Assembly (NCBI RefSeq): GCF_907165045.1
Contig: NZ_CAJRAU010000003.1
Span: 248,001 to 312,000, forward strand
Source: Dyadobacter linearis
GTDB lineage: Bacteria; Bacteroidota; Bacteroidia; Cytophagales; Spirosomataceae
Direction of reading: 5' to 3'
Length of the DNA: 64,000 nt
The number at the start of each line of letters is the position of its first letter. Positions within the stretch are counted from its first letter, which is position 1. Below, piece by piece: positions 27,431 through 35,840 of this stretch. Position numbers and translations under genes: made by a program. The notes beneath the pieces were generated by a model that saw nothing but the letters and a program-made list of their open reading frames with translations, was not told the DNA's origin and did no database searches.

Positions 27431-27901
27431 ATGTTTACTATTACCGAAGCCACCACAGAAGAAGATTACCGCGCCGGCGGACAGTTGTTTAACGAATATG
27501 CGTCCTCACTCGACTTTTCACTGTCTTTCCAGAGTTTTGAAGATGAATTAAAGATATTGCCTGAAATGTACGGCCCGCCCACCGGCGCGTTGCTACTGGT
27601 TGAAAAGGAAGGCAAATATATTGGTGTTGCAGGTCTGCGCAGGATCGAGGACGATGCTACCTGCGAAGTGAAGCGCATGTATATTCAGCCGGGATTTCAG
27701 GGAGCGGGAATAGGAAAAGCACTGTTGAATGCATTGATCGAAAAAGCGCGGGAGCTGGGTTACAAAACCGTTAAGCTGGATACGCTCGGCCCCAAAATGC
27801 CGGCTGCTGTGAAGCTTTACAAATCATTTGGCTTTGTGGAAACGGCCCCGTACAATTTTAATCCGCACGAAGGGATATTGTATTTCGAAAAGCAGCTTTG
27901 A
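27431..27901 (+). CDS. GNAT family N-acetyltransferase
   Basis: A 156-residue protein of normal GNAT length. The acetyl-CoA pyrophosphate loop is QPGFQGAGIGKALL (motif A, Q-x-x-G-x-G/A), preceded by the beta-strand CEVKRMYI, and the C-terminal part has AVKLYKSFGFVE. The substrate is unknown. It starts 9 bp after the DUF885-like gene, so co-transcription is likely. Confidence 0.92.
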   Translation: MFTITEATTEEDYRAGGQLFNEYASSLDFSLSFQSFEDELKILPEMYGPPTGALLLVEKEGKYIGVAGLRRIEDDATCEVKRMYIQPGFQGAGIGKALLNALIEKARELGYKTVKLDTLGPKMPAAVKLYKSFGFVETAPYNFNPHEGILYFEKQL

Positions 27902-27979
27902 CAAACTTCAAGCACCTTCTTTTCGATTTTCGCAGGTTAGGGTTATATTGAGGATATTCAAAAAAAGCCCTTCCTGACC

Positions 27980-28882
27980 TTGAAAAATTATTATTCAATC
28001 CGATTTCAGCACATTTACGGCAGTTACAGTTTGCTTTTTTCAAGGTATCTGTTCCTGTTGCTTTTCATTTATTTTATTGCTTTTGGAAAAATTTCCGCAC
28101 AAGCCCCGCCGCAGCCCAAAAGCTATATCTGCTATCAGCCCGATAAAAAAATAACCATCGACGGGAAACTGAGTGAGGCTTCCTGGAAAAAAGCTGCGTG
28201 GACTACTCCATTCGAAGATATTGAAGGCGATAAAAAACCAAAACCTACGCAGCTGACGCGCGCTAAAATGCTGTGGGACAGCGAATATCTCTACGTTGCC
28301 GCTGTGATCGAAGAGGAGCATATCTGGGCGTATCAGGACAAAAAAGACCAGATCGTGTACCTGGAAAATGATTTCGAAATTTTCATTGATCCCGATGGAG
28401 ATACTGAAAATTATTACGAGCTGGAAATCAATGCACGCAATACGATCTTCGATCTTTTTTTACCAAAAACTTACAAAAAAGGTGGAAAAGCGCAGATCAA
28501 GTGGGATATCGCGGGGCTGAAATCGGCTGTAAGCATCGACGGTACCATCAACAATGCAGCAGATCGGGACAAGCGTTGGACCGTGGAGATCGCGATTCCT
28601 TTTACAAGTCTTTCAGCAGAAAACGTCCCTGCACTTATTCCTCAAAACGGCTCACAGTGGCGGATCAATTTCTCGCGTGTCAACTGGCAGCATACAGTTG
28701 CTACCGACGGAAAGTACGCGCGGAAACGTGATCCAGAAACGAATAGAGTGGTTCCTGAATACAACTGGGTGTGGTCGCCGCAGGGCATTATCAATATGCA
28801 TTACCCTGAATACTGGGGCTATTTGCACTTTAAAGCAAAGCCGGTCGGCAAGTCAAAGGATTTTGAAACACTGCAAAACTGA
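27980..28882 (+). CDS. CBM9-like secreted protein
   Basis: It has 300 residues starting at a TTG (27980) with a hydrophobic export segment (about 20-42, ending KISAQAPP). The body matches CBM9-like family proteins: KITIDGKLSEASW, ENDFEIFIDPDGDTENYYELEIN, IPFTSLS and QWRINFSRVNW. The family binds carbohydrates in xylanases, but stand-alone copies in Bacteroidota have no proven role. It is followed after 6 bp by the beta-lactamase-fold gene. Confidence 0.85.
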   Translation: MKNYYSIRFQHIYGSYSLLFSRYLFLLLFIYFIAFGKISAQAPPQPKSYICYQPDKKITIDGKLSEASWKKAAWTTPFEDIEGDKKPKPTQLTRAKMLWDSEYLYVAAVIEEEHIWAYQDKKDQIVYLENDFEIFIDPDGDTENYYELEINARNTIFDLFLPKTYKKGGKAQIKWDIAGLKSAVSIDGTINNAADRDKRWTVEIAIPFTSLSAENVPALIPQNGSQWRINFSRVNWQHTVATDGKYARKRDPETNRVVPEYNWVWSPQGIINMHYPEYWGYLHFKAKPVGKSKDFETLQN

Positions 28883-28888
28883 GTCAAT

Positions 28889-29821
28889 ATGAAGCAAATT
28901 ATCCTGTCTCTCCTACTTTTCCTCGCGCTGCCTGCTTTTGTAGCAGCACAACCCGGCGCTATCGGCAACACAAAAACCGACAAGAAGCTAACTGCGAAAC
29001 TGGAAAAAGCGCTGGAAGGATTTAACGGCGATGTGGGTGTTTATGTGAGAAATCTGAAAACAAACCGTTCAGCTGCTGTCCATGCGGATTCCATATTCCC
29101 TACCGCCAGCATGATCAAAGTCCCTATCCTGTGCGGGCTGTTCAATAAGATCCATCAGGGAGACATCAGGTTTGACCAGGAACTTATCTACCGGGATTCG
29201 CTCAAATACGACAATGGTATAGTGGGCTCTTTCCGCGACAGCACCAAGATCGCCCTGCCAAAAATCGTACACCTGATGATCTCGATCAGCGACAACACGG
29301 GCAGCCTCTGGTTGCAGGCGATGGCTGGCGGCGGCGCGGCGATCAACGAGTGGCTTTCAAATAATGGATTTGCGATAACCCGCGTCAATTCGAGAACACC
29401 TGGACGAAAGGAGGGGCAAGCGAAATACGGCTGGGGACAGACCTCTCCGAGGGAAATGGCCGAACTGGTGGCGATGATCCGCGCCGGAAAAGCGATCGAC
29501 CCGATTGTGAGCGCAAGAATGTACCGCTACCTGGGAATGCAGTTCTGGGACGGAGAGGCGCTTTCCCAAATCCCTCCATATATCAGTACCGCCGCGAAAA
29601 ACGGGGCGGTAAACCAGTCGAGGTCGGAAGTAGTGGTTGTGCATGCACCGCACGGAGAATATGTTTTTTGCATTACTACCAAAAATCAAAAGGATGAGAG
29701 CTGGCAGCGGCAGAATGAAGGCTATTCGGTGATCAGGAAGGTTTCGGCGATTATCTGGGAGCATTTTGAACCGAAAAATAAATGGACGCCTGCCGCTGGC
29801 TCTGATAAGTACTGGTTTTGA
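28889..29821 (+). CDS. Serine hydrolase of the class A beta-lactamase fold
   Basis: It has 310 residues with a signal peptide (MKQIILSLLLFLALPAFVAAQ). The catalytic S-x-x-K is Ser74-Met-Ile-Lys77, the SDN motif is Ser134-Asn136, and the third motif is Lys237-Asn-Gly239 where true class A enzymes have KTG. The deacylating Glu166 loop (ExxLN) is not evident. It is therefore probably a D,D-peptidase or esterase relative rather than a drug-hydrolysing enzyme; that part is inference. It is the last gene of a four-gene co-directional run. Confidence 0.87.
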   Translation: MKQIILSLLLFLALPAFVAAQPGAIGNTKTDKKLTAKLEKALEGFNGDVGVYVRNLKTNRSAAVHADSIFPTASMIKVPILCGLFNKIHQGDIRFDQELIYRDSLKYDNGIVGSFRDSTKIALPKIVHLMISISDNTGSLWLQAMAGGGAAINEWLSNNGFAITRVNSRTPGRKEGQAKYGWGQTSPREMAELVAMIRAGKAIDPIVSARMYRYLGMQFWDGEALSQIPPYISTAAKNGAVNQSRSEVVVVHAPHGEYVFCITTKNQKDESWQRQNEGYSVIRKVSAIIWEHFEPKNKWTPAAGSDKYWF

Positions 29822-29822
29822 A

Positions 29823-29855
29823 CATTCTTTCCGGAAACAAGTCCCGGAAAGAATG
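29823..29855. repeat. Strong inverted repeat between convergent genes
   Basis: A 12-bp perfect stem, cattctttccgg (29823-29834) with ccggaaagaatg (29844-29855), and a 9-base loop. No T-run follows on either side, so it may act as a structural barrier or mRNA end protector rather than a classic terminator. Confidence 0.75.
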
Positions 29856-29864
29856 CTGCGTGAA

Positions 29865-31067
29865 TCAATGTCCCTCGCTGGATTCCAGACCCAATATTGC
29901 AAGCCGGTAAGGCGTCGCCGAAACTTTGATTGTTTGCTTTTTGGAAAGGTTTTGCGTGCTGATCTGTAATACTTCGCCCGATTTTGGTTGGGTAATGTAA
30001 ATGTACCTGGCAGTCGCTTCCAGCTGCGGTTTCTGCGTTTCTTCTTTTGCTACCGCTGAAATCACCGAGCCTTTTGTGGTCACAGAATTACTTACCAGAT
30101 CAATCACCTGTACCTCGCCGGAATGCATTAGCACGATCAGGTTTTTGCCTGCATAATCCACTTTTGCCTGCATAATATCCGTATTCTGCACAGCCGGAGT
30201 GACGGTACTTTTCTCAATATCAATCACATACGCTCCTTTGGCTGCTGTATACCCGACAAACTTCCCGGCTGCGCCAGCTTCCAGGATAGACCCGAACCAC
30301 GCATCTCCAAAATCAGCCGGATGCGGGATCAGCTTCTGGGTCCCGCTCTGGTCGACCACTAAAATCCCGCTAGCTGAGCCGAAAACGGATACTTTTCCGT
30401 TCGTTGCATTTCCGTGAATTCCTTTGGTTTGAATGGTCGAGGCGTGGATTGTCTTGCCGGAAGCATCTATAATTTTAACACGCTCGGGCAGCGTACCAAC
30501 AACAGAACCGTCTTTTTCGGTGATCGCGTAACTACCGTTATCAAATTTGGTCATCGCGCCGTGGTGCGCCACATTACCTGCATTGATCAGTTTCATTTTC
30601 GCGCCGGCAGTGTGAAAATCCGCCTGCACTGCTGTGCTCAAAGTTCCATCCCCATCATTGAATGTGATGATCTCGTCACCTTTGCTTTTGAAATGCGTCG
30701 GCCGGTTACCGTCGCCGATCAGCGCGCCGAACTTCGGGGTACCTTTCACGTCCACGTGGTCACCGTGTCCTTCCAGGCCGGTATCGAATAGCTGCAAATT
30801 ATTATTTGCTCCGTTCACCAGCGCACCAAAACGACCGGCTTCAGTACCGTACAATGCAGATTTCGGAAATTTAGCTTCAAACTTTTCAGCGGAAAGCTTC
30901 TGCGGATCGATGAGTGAAAGTTCGTTGGTGAGCTCATCGTTCACCAGAATACGAATGAACGTGAACTCCTGCTCTGCTACCGGTTCAATGGGATTTTCTT
31001 TGTCCTTGTCGCAGGCTGTCACCGCAAAGGCGGTGATCAAAATTGTTTTTAATAAATACTTTTTCAT
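29865..31067 (-). CDS. AztD-like zinc-binding beta-propeller lipoprotein
   Basis: The ATG at 31067 gives 400 residues with a lipobox (FAVTACDKD, Cys19). The body resembles the periplasmic zinc chaperone AztD: GHGDHVDVKGTPKFG (His101, His104), GNRPTHF (His125), AHHGAM (His168, His169) and GIHGN supply several His ligands in a propeller scaffold. AztD passes zinc to the binding protein of the AztABC importer. No importer genes are in the window, so it may supply a distant transporter. The promoter carries two palindromic operator candidates, in line with zinc-responsive control. Confidence 0.75.
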   Translation of the reverse strand: MKKYLLKTILITAFAVTACDKDKENPIEPVAEQEFTFIRILVNDELTNELSLIDPQKLSAEKFEAKFPKSALYGTEAGRFGALVNGANNNLQLFDTGLEGHGDHVDVKGTPKFGALIGDGNRPTHFKSKGDEIITFNDGDGTLSTAVQADFHTAGAKMKLINAGNVAHHGAMTKFDNGSYAITEKDGSVVGTLPERVKIIDASGKTIHASTIQTKGIHGNATNGKVSVFGSASGILVVDQSGTQKLIPHPADFGDAWFGSILEAGAAGKFVGYTAAKGAYVIDIEKSTVTPAVQNTDIMQAKVDYAGKNLIVLMHSGEVQVIDLVSNSVTTKGSVISAVAKEETQKPQLEATARYIYITQPKSGEVLQISTQNLSKKQTIKVSATPYRLAILGLESSEGH

Positions 31068-31082
31068 AAAAAAATCTTTAAA

Positions 31083-31097
31083 TGCATCAACGTTGCA
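31083..31097. promoter_or_regulatory. Operator candidate 1 for the AztD-like gene (Zur-type form)
   Basis: TGCATCAACGTTGCA fits a TGCAWC-N3-GWTGCA palindrome. It lies 16 bp before the AztD-like start codon and touches the -7 box. Confidence 0.6.
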
Positions 31098-31126
31098 AAT
31101 ATAATCCCGAAGATTAAAAATGCAAC
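31096..31126 (-). promoter_or_regulatory. Bacteroidota-type promoter of the AztD-like gene
   Basis: On the minus strand the -7 box TATATTTG (31103-31096) lies 19 bp after GTTG (31126-31123). The -7 box overlaps operator candidate 1 and the -33 box lies inside operator candidate 2. Confidence 0.6.
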
Positions 31127-31135
31127 AATGATGCA
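31121..31135. promoter_or_regulatory. Operator candidate 2 for the AztD-like gene (Zur-type form)
   Basis: TGCAACAATGATGCA fits the same TGCAWC-N3-GWTGCA palindrome, centred 38 bp from copy 1, and covers the -33 box. Confidence 0.6.
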
Positions 31136-31171
31136 AATAAAGATTTTAATAGATTTTCAGTAGTATAGTTG

Positions 31172-31459
31172 TCAGGCGATAGCTTCCCGTAAAAAGTTTC
31201 TGCTTTCTTTTTTTACAAATGTGATCGGAACAAACTCATCAGTAGGCGCTCCGATATAGTAAACTGTCCAATCCGGATCGTGGTGGGACAACATTTCGCT
31301 GATACAATCGGCGCGGTGAGCTACGGGGTTTGAGCAGTCTTCCCAATAAAACAGCTCGACCCGATAGAACAGGTTTTGTTTGATTCCATTAATAGTCACC
31401 TCAACTTTAATCTCCTGCTTACCTGGAAGCGGTGGAATAGGAATGGCAATGTGGCTCAT
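31172..31459 (-). CDS. Small protein of unknown function
   Basis: It has 95 residues, no export signal, and is rich in Pro and aromatic residues (IPIPPLPGKQEIKVEV, YRVELFYWEDCSNPVAHRADC, HHDPDWTVYYIGAP). The composition is typical of a folded small beta-protein. I do not recognise the family. It lies upstream of the AztD-like gene on the same strand, but that gene has its own promoter in between. Confidence 0.65.
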   Translation of the reverse strand: MSHIAIPIPPLPGKQEIKVEVTINGIKQNLFYRVELFYWEDCSNPVAHRADCISEMLSHHDPDWTVYYIGAPTDEFVPITFVKKESRNFLREAIA

Positions 31460-31525
31460 GAGATCGTTTTATTAAAGTTTGTTACTAAAATTTCCGGCAT
31501 ACAGGAAAGGCCGCGACCGTCGGTG

Positions 31526-33925
31526 TTATTCTGATCGCAGCGATTTTACCGGGTTCATCAGCGCCGCCTTGATGCTTTGGAAGCTGATCGTAAGCAGCGC
31601 AACAGCGATAGCCAGCAAACCGGCGGTCAGGAAAATGCCCCACTCAATATCGATCCGGTAAGCAAAATCCCGCAGCCAGGTAGAAACTGCCCACCAGGCG
31701 ATCGGCGAGGCGATTAGAATGGATATCACTACAAGCCGGATAAAATCTCTTGACAATAATGCGACAATACCGGCGATGGATGCGCCCATCACTTTTCTGA
31801 CCCCAATCTCCTTAAACCTTCTTTCGGCAGAATAAGAGGCAAGTCCGAACAGTCCAAGACAGGATATAAAAATGGCCAAGCCAGCCAGGATACCCACTAT
31901 TTCACTCACCTGACTATCGGCGCGGTAGAGATCTGCAAAATGCTCGTCGAGGAATGAATAGCTGAACGGCTGATCAGGGACGGTCTTTTCCCAGATAGAT
32001 TTGATCAGGGCAACCGACTCTTTCGTCTGCGCGCCTTTGATTTTCACCGACATTTCCGAGTAACCCCAGTCTTTCTGATTGAACAGACAAAGCGTTTCGA
32101 CCTTGTGGTGCAGCGAGTTGAAATTAAAATCCTCCGATATACCAATAATAGTCGACAGCGAATCCATGCCGGCAAATCCAAAACGCTTGCCGATCAGGGT
32201 TTGCATTGTTAAAGTCGGCTCTTCTTCAAGCAGTTTTTTAGCGAGCGATTGATTAATAATATACGTTTTTGCATTATCCGCTACACTATTTGTAAAGTTC
32301 CGCCCGGCTACCAGTTTGATTTTGTACAAAGTCAGGTAATCTGCATCCACCACGACCTGAGACGATGCAATCGACTTAACCGGGCCTGTTCCCTGAAAAA
32401 GTATTCCAGTCTGGTGAAAATTGTTTCCGAGCCGCTGCTGCGAGCCGGTCACGGCAGTGAATTGTTGTGTAGCCAGTAATTCCTGTTTCAGCGCATCGTA
32501 TTTCTTATCCGATTTAGAATTCAGGGGAATGATCACCACCTGTTCTTTGTCGAACCCCGGATTTTTATCAATCATAAAACGTAACTGCCTCACCGCAAAG
32601 CCCGTCGCAATGATCAGGAACACCGCGCTTGTAAACTGCGTAATCACCAAAACATTCCTGAATGTGCCTTTTCCGGTGCGTAAAGTCCCTTTCAGTACTT
32701 TGATAGGCTCGAAAGAAGAAAGAAATGCGGCGGGATATAAGCCTGAGAAAATTCCGATGAGCACCGTGCCCGCCAGGATGACAAGAAACAGTAAGGGGTT
32801 GGAGAACAATGAAAATTCGAGCTTCCGCTGACTGAAATCGGCCACGGGCGAGATCAAGAGTTGTACCAGTACCAGCGCCAATATCAGAGAAATAAAACAC
32901 AGCAAAATCGATTCGCCGATGAACTGGGCGGATAACTGGAACCGCTGCGCGCCAATAGATTTCCTGATCCCCACCTCTTTCGCTCTCCCGGCCGAGCGCG
33001 CGGTAGAAAGATTCATAAAATTAACGCAAGCGATCACCAGCACGATAATTGCGATAATGGAGAAGATATAAGTGTATTTCTGGTCGAATTTCTGATAGTT
33101 AATATAGTCGTGCGTAATGTCGGTGGAGCGGGCGTGAATATCCTTGATAGGTTGCAGGAACAATTCATAATACTTCCAGCCGTCGCCTTTCATGTGTTTT
33201 TTCAAAAACGAAGGAAATTTCTTTTCAAGGGCCGCCACGTTAGTCCCTTTCGCCAGTTCGAGGTAGGTCACCACCCAGTTTCCACCCCAGTTATTCATAT
33301 AGTCGGGGCGGGTGATGGTACTGAAAGAGAATAGCGCGTCAAATTTCAGGTGAGAGTTGGCCGGCACATTTTCCATAATTCCGGTCACTTTGAGCGCGAG
33401 GGTATCAGTGCCGTAATGCATGATCGTTTTTCCCACAGGGTTTTGTTGCCCAAAAATACGCGTAGCACTTTCGCGTGATAAAACGACGCTGTTTGGTTCT
33501 TTAAGCACATTTGCTTTGTCGCCTTCGCTCAGCTCAAAGTCGAAAATGTTAAAAAAACTCTGATCTGCCCACAGGATCGTCGAAAGTTCTACCTTCTTAT
33601 CCTCCTTTACGACCATCATATCGTTCCACGCATTGATACGAACGAAATTGAGTACTTCGGGATAATCCTGTTTCAAAGTCGGCCCCATCGGAAACATGGA
33701 AAGAGCCACTTTCTGCGGCGCTACCATGCCTTCGTAATTTTGCACTTCGTCGAGGCGATACACATTTTTAGTGTGTATTTTATCAAAACCCTTTTCGTAG
33801 GAAACAAAAAGCATAATGACAATGCAGGCGGCCATGCTCACGGCAAGCCCGACTATATTGATGGCTGAAAAAACCTTGTTTTTCCAGATGTTTCGAAAGG
33901 CGATTTTAAGGTAGTTTTTTAGCAT
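31526..33925 (-). CDS. Double-length MacB/FtsX-type ABC permease (copy A)
   Basis: A 799-residue permease made of two MacB_PCD plus FtsX halves. A transmembrane helix (about 21-43) precedes a periplasmic domain to about 285. A first FtsX core carries the coupling motif EVGIRKSIGA (317-326), a second periplasmic domain follows, and a second FtsX core carries EIGVRKVMGA near 706. The C-terminus is SFQSIKAALMNPVKSLRSE. Such permeases need a separate ABC ATPase, which is absent here. It stands alone; 167 bp upstream, a tandem palindrome pair precedes it. Substrate is unknown; the family exports peptides, lipoproteins or drugs, or signals mechanically. Confidence 0.93.
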   Translation of the reverse strand: MLKNYLKIAFRNIWKNKVFSAINIVGLAVSMAACIVIMLFVSYEKGFDKIHTKNVYRLDEVQNYEGMVAPQKVALSMFPMGPTLKQDYPEVLNFVRINAWNDMMVVKEDKKVELSTILWADQSFFNIFDFELSEGDKANVLKEPNSVVLSRESATRIFGQQNPVGKTIMHYGTDTLALKVTGIMENVPANSHLKFDALFSFSTITRPDYMNNWGGNWVVTYLELAKGTNVAALEKKFPSFLKKHMKGDGWKYYELFLQPIKDIHARSTDITHDYINYQKFDQKYTYIFSIIAIIVLVIACVNFMNLSTARSAGRAKEVGIRKSIGAQRFQLSAQFIGESILLCFISLILALVLVQLLISPVADFSQRKLEFSLFSNPLLFLVILAGTVLIGIFSGLYPAAFLSSFEPIKVLKGTLRTGKGTFRNVLVITQFTSAVFLIIATGFAVRQLRFMIDKNPGFDKEQVVIIPLNSKSDKKYDALKQELLATQQFTAVTGSQQRLGNNFHQTGILFQGTGPVKSIASSQVVVDADYLTLYKIKLVAGRNFTNSVADNAKTYIINQSLAKKLLEEEPTLTMQTLIGKRFGFAGMDSLSTIIGISEDFNFNSLHHKVETLCLFNQKDWGYSEMSVKIKGAQTKESVALIKSIWEKTVPDQPFSYSFLDEHFADLYRADSQVSEIVGILAGLAIFISCLGLFGLASYSAERRFKEIGVRKVMGASIAGIVALLSRDFIRLVVISILIASPIAWWAVSTWLRDFAYRIDIEWGIFLTAGLLAIAVALLTISFQSIKAALMNPVKSLRSE

Positions 33926-34028
33926 AGGAGAAAGTAGAGAGGCTTGTCGAAACTCGAAATAACAAATTTATGCCACCCAGACGAACCATTTGATTCACAG
34001 GATATTAAGCTGGTGTAAAAACAAAAAA

Positions 34029-34065
34029 TGTCCGAAAGCGGACAAGTTTTGTCCACCTTTGGACA
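34029..34065. promoter_or_regulatory. Tandem palindrome pair upstream of permease A
   Basis: TGTCCGAAAGCGGACA (34029-34044) and TGTCCACCTTTGGACA (34050-34065) are 21 bp apart. The first could also fold as a minus-strand terminator hairpin for the Wzi gene, since a T-run follows in that direction. A TGGCATAAATTTG stretch (33963-33975, minus strand) lies between the pair and the start codon. Confidence 0.65.
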
Positions 34066-34092
34066 TTATCATTTAAAGGTATAAACGCACTA

Positions 34093-35589
34093 TTACCAGC
34101 GCTTACTGATCCCAAGGTAACCTCCAAAATTTCCAGTGAAAACCTGGCCCTGATCGCCGCCCAGGCGAAGGATAATGCTCGTTTTTTGCAGCTTTGGCAA
34201 CTGGTATTGTGAAGATGCCATTAATGACAGCTGGCTGCGGACTGGATTGAAGCGCGCGCCCGGCATTCCGAAATTCCGACTGAACGAACCTCTCAGCCCA
34301 AATTCCCAGCTTTTACCTAATTTTCCCAGTGCACCTGCATACCAAACGTTCACCCGTGTATTGGGATAGAACCGAGGATTTTTTAACTTACTCTGATCCA
34401 TATCCGCAGCAGGAGCAATGAATGGGGTCCCTATTGCGCTGCCCTGGTAAGACCAGCCCTGAATGTATTGCGAATGGTTGAAGTAATTGTCAGCACCCTG
34501 GAATTTGCTGCCTGGAATGTAGAACGTTGGACCCGACTGATCTTTCGTCGTTAAAAATTCGAGTGTAAGATGTGTAAGTCTGAGACCGGTTGTGTTATTT
34601 GTACTTGCCGGCTTAAAGTTCACCCCATATAATCCGTCAGGAAGATTGAGGAAAATCATACTGGAAACATCTTCAAATGGGTGCTGGTGGTAAACAAAGA
34701 GTTTGTGTCCCCGGATTTTTGTCTCAAAACCAAAATCATAGCTCCCGAGGTGATTGCCGAGCCTGTAACTGTCAAATCCGCCGTAACCGTTTTTCTCGTA
34801 CCAGTTTTTAGAAGTATAAGCGAGGACAACATTAGGAAAAAAGCGCCAGGAAGAAGGCAATTTACCATTGATCGCCAGCGTGGGATTTTCTCTTAAATAC
34901 TCTCCCTCGCCCGCCCAGAGTACATTGTGATTTAAACCAAAATAAAACTTGCTGGCAGACTTAGGCTTGCCCAGCCTGATATAGATAAATTTCTGATGCA
35001 GGCGCACACCGTCGAGGTAATTGGTACCAAACCAGCCGTGAGAAAATGCTGCATGTATCGCGACGAAATTTTTGGTGAAACGGAGTGGCGTAAATCCGAT
35101 GGTTCCGATCTGTATTTTGGGGATAGGCAATGCGTTTCCAGAACCCGAATAAAAGCCGGAAGTGAGCGTAGAATCGCCCAGGCCCATTAATTCCATTCGC
35201 CTGCCCGCATACAGTTCCACATTTTTGAACCGGACACTCGCGTAGGCTTCGGGAAGCAATACTCTTGCCGAGTTGGTTTTGTTGTAGGTAAGAACAGGAT
35301 TTACCGACGCATTCCAGTCGAAATTGCGGCGTTTGTTGTTTAAGCTATCAAAGAAAACGTACCGTTTGCGAACTCCTGCCGATAAAATCCCAGCCGGCGA
35401 TTCGGTGGGAATGATACCAAACTGATTGGTACGAAGCCAGAAAGGTGTGTCCTCATTGGATGAAAAAAGTCCTCCCACTTCTGCTTTCGCTTCCAGGCCG
35501 GAGATCAGTTTTTTCTGCGCGAAGGAAGGGGCGGAAGCTATACAGACAATTAGTAAAGCAAGAAACGTAAAGGTTTTGGGCAACGGCAT
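34093..35589 (-). CDS. Capsule assembly Wzi-family outer-membrane protein
   Basis: The ATG at 35589 gives 498 residues with a signal peptide (MPLPKTFTFLALLIVCIASA, cleavage after FAQ); the ATG at 35658 adds a leader with no export logic. The mature protein is a Wzi-type beta-barrel: EVGGLFSSNEDTPFWLRTNQFG, LYAGRRMELMGLGDSTLTSGFYSGSGNA and FGLNHNVLWAGEG are characteristic strands and turns. Wzi binds capsular polysaccharide at the outer surface in Proteobacteria. It sits between two permease genes on the same strand, 251 bp after copy B. Confidence 0.9.
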   Translation of the reverse strand: MPLPKTFTFLALLIVCIASAPSFAQKKLISGLEAKAEVGGLFSSNEDTPFWLRTNQFGIIPTESPAGILSAGVRKRYVFFDSLNNKRRNFDWNASVNPVLTYNKTNSARVLLPEAYASVRFKNVELYAGRRMELMGLGDSTLTSGFYSGSGNALPIPKIQIGTIGFTPLRFTKNFVAIHAAFSHGWFGTNYLDGVRLHQKFIYIRLGKPKSASKFYFGLNHNVLWAGEGEYLRENPTLAINGKLPSSWRFFPNVVLAYTSKNWYEKNGYGGFDSYRLGNHLGSYDFGFETKIRGHKLFVYHQHPFEDVSSMIFLNLPDGLYGVNFKPASTNNTTGLRLTHLTLEFLTTKDQSGPTFYIPGSKFQGADNYFNHSQYIQGWSYQGSAIGTPFIAPAADMDQSKLKNPRFYPNTRVNVWYAGALGKLGKSWEFGLRGSFSRNFGMPGARFNPVRSQLSLMASSQYQLPKLQKTSIILRLGGDQGQVFTGNFGGYLGISKRW

Positions 35590-35690
35590 TTCCGGAAGAT
35601 GAAGTAAGATACTGCAAGATAAGACCTTGCGGCAGATAATTATCGCAGCATTTCGCAAAAACGCTAGCTTACTCCCTCAGGTTTTTAAAT

Positions 35691-35837
35691 TGGTTGTTAG
35701 CTGTTGGCTTTTAGCCGTTAGCTGTCGTTCTTTCATTTATCAACGAAATCGAATTATTAGAAAAAGATAGCCAATTGTCAATAGTCGTAACTAACAGCCT
35801 ATTGCTAATAGCTAACAGCCAATAGCTAAAAGCCATT
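35691..35837. repeat. Degenerate 7-bp repeat arrays in inverted arrangement
   Basis: From 35691 to 35730 the plus strand reads in 7-base steps: TGGTTGT, TAGCTGT, TGGCTTT, TAGCCGT, TAGCTGT. From 35767 to 35837 it reads the complement-type units TAATAGC, TAACAGC, CAATAGC, TAAAAGC. The two blocks can pair across a 36-bp spacer. The second block ends 4 bp from the stop codon of permease B. Confidence 0.7.
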
Positions 35838-35840
35838 CCC

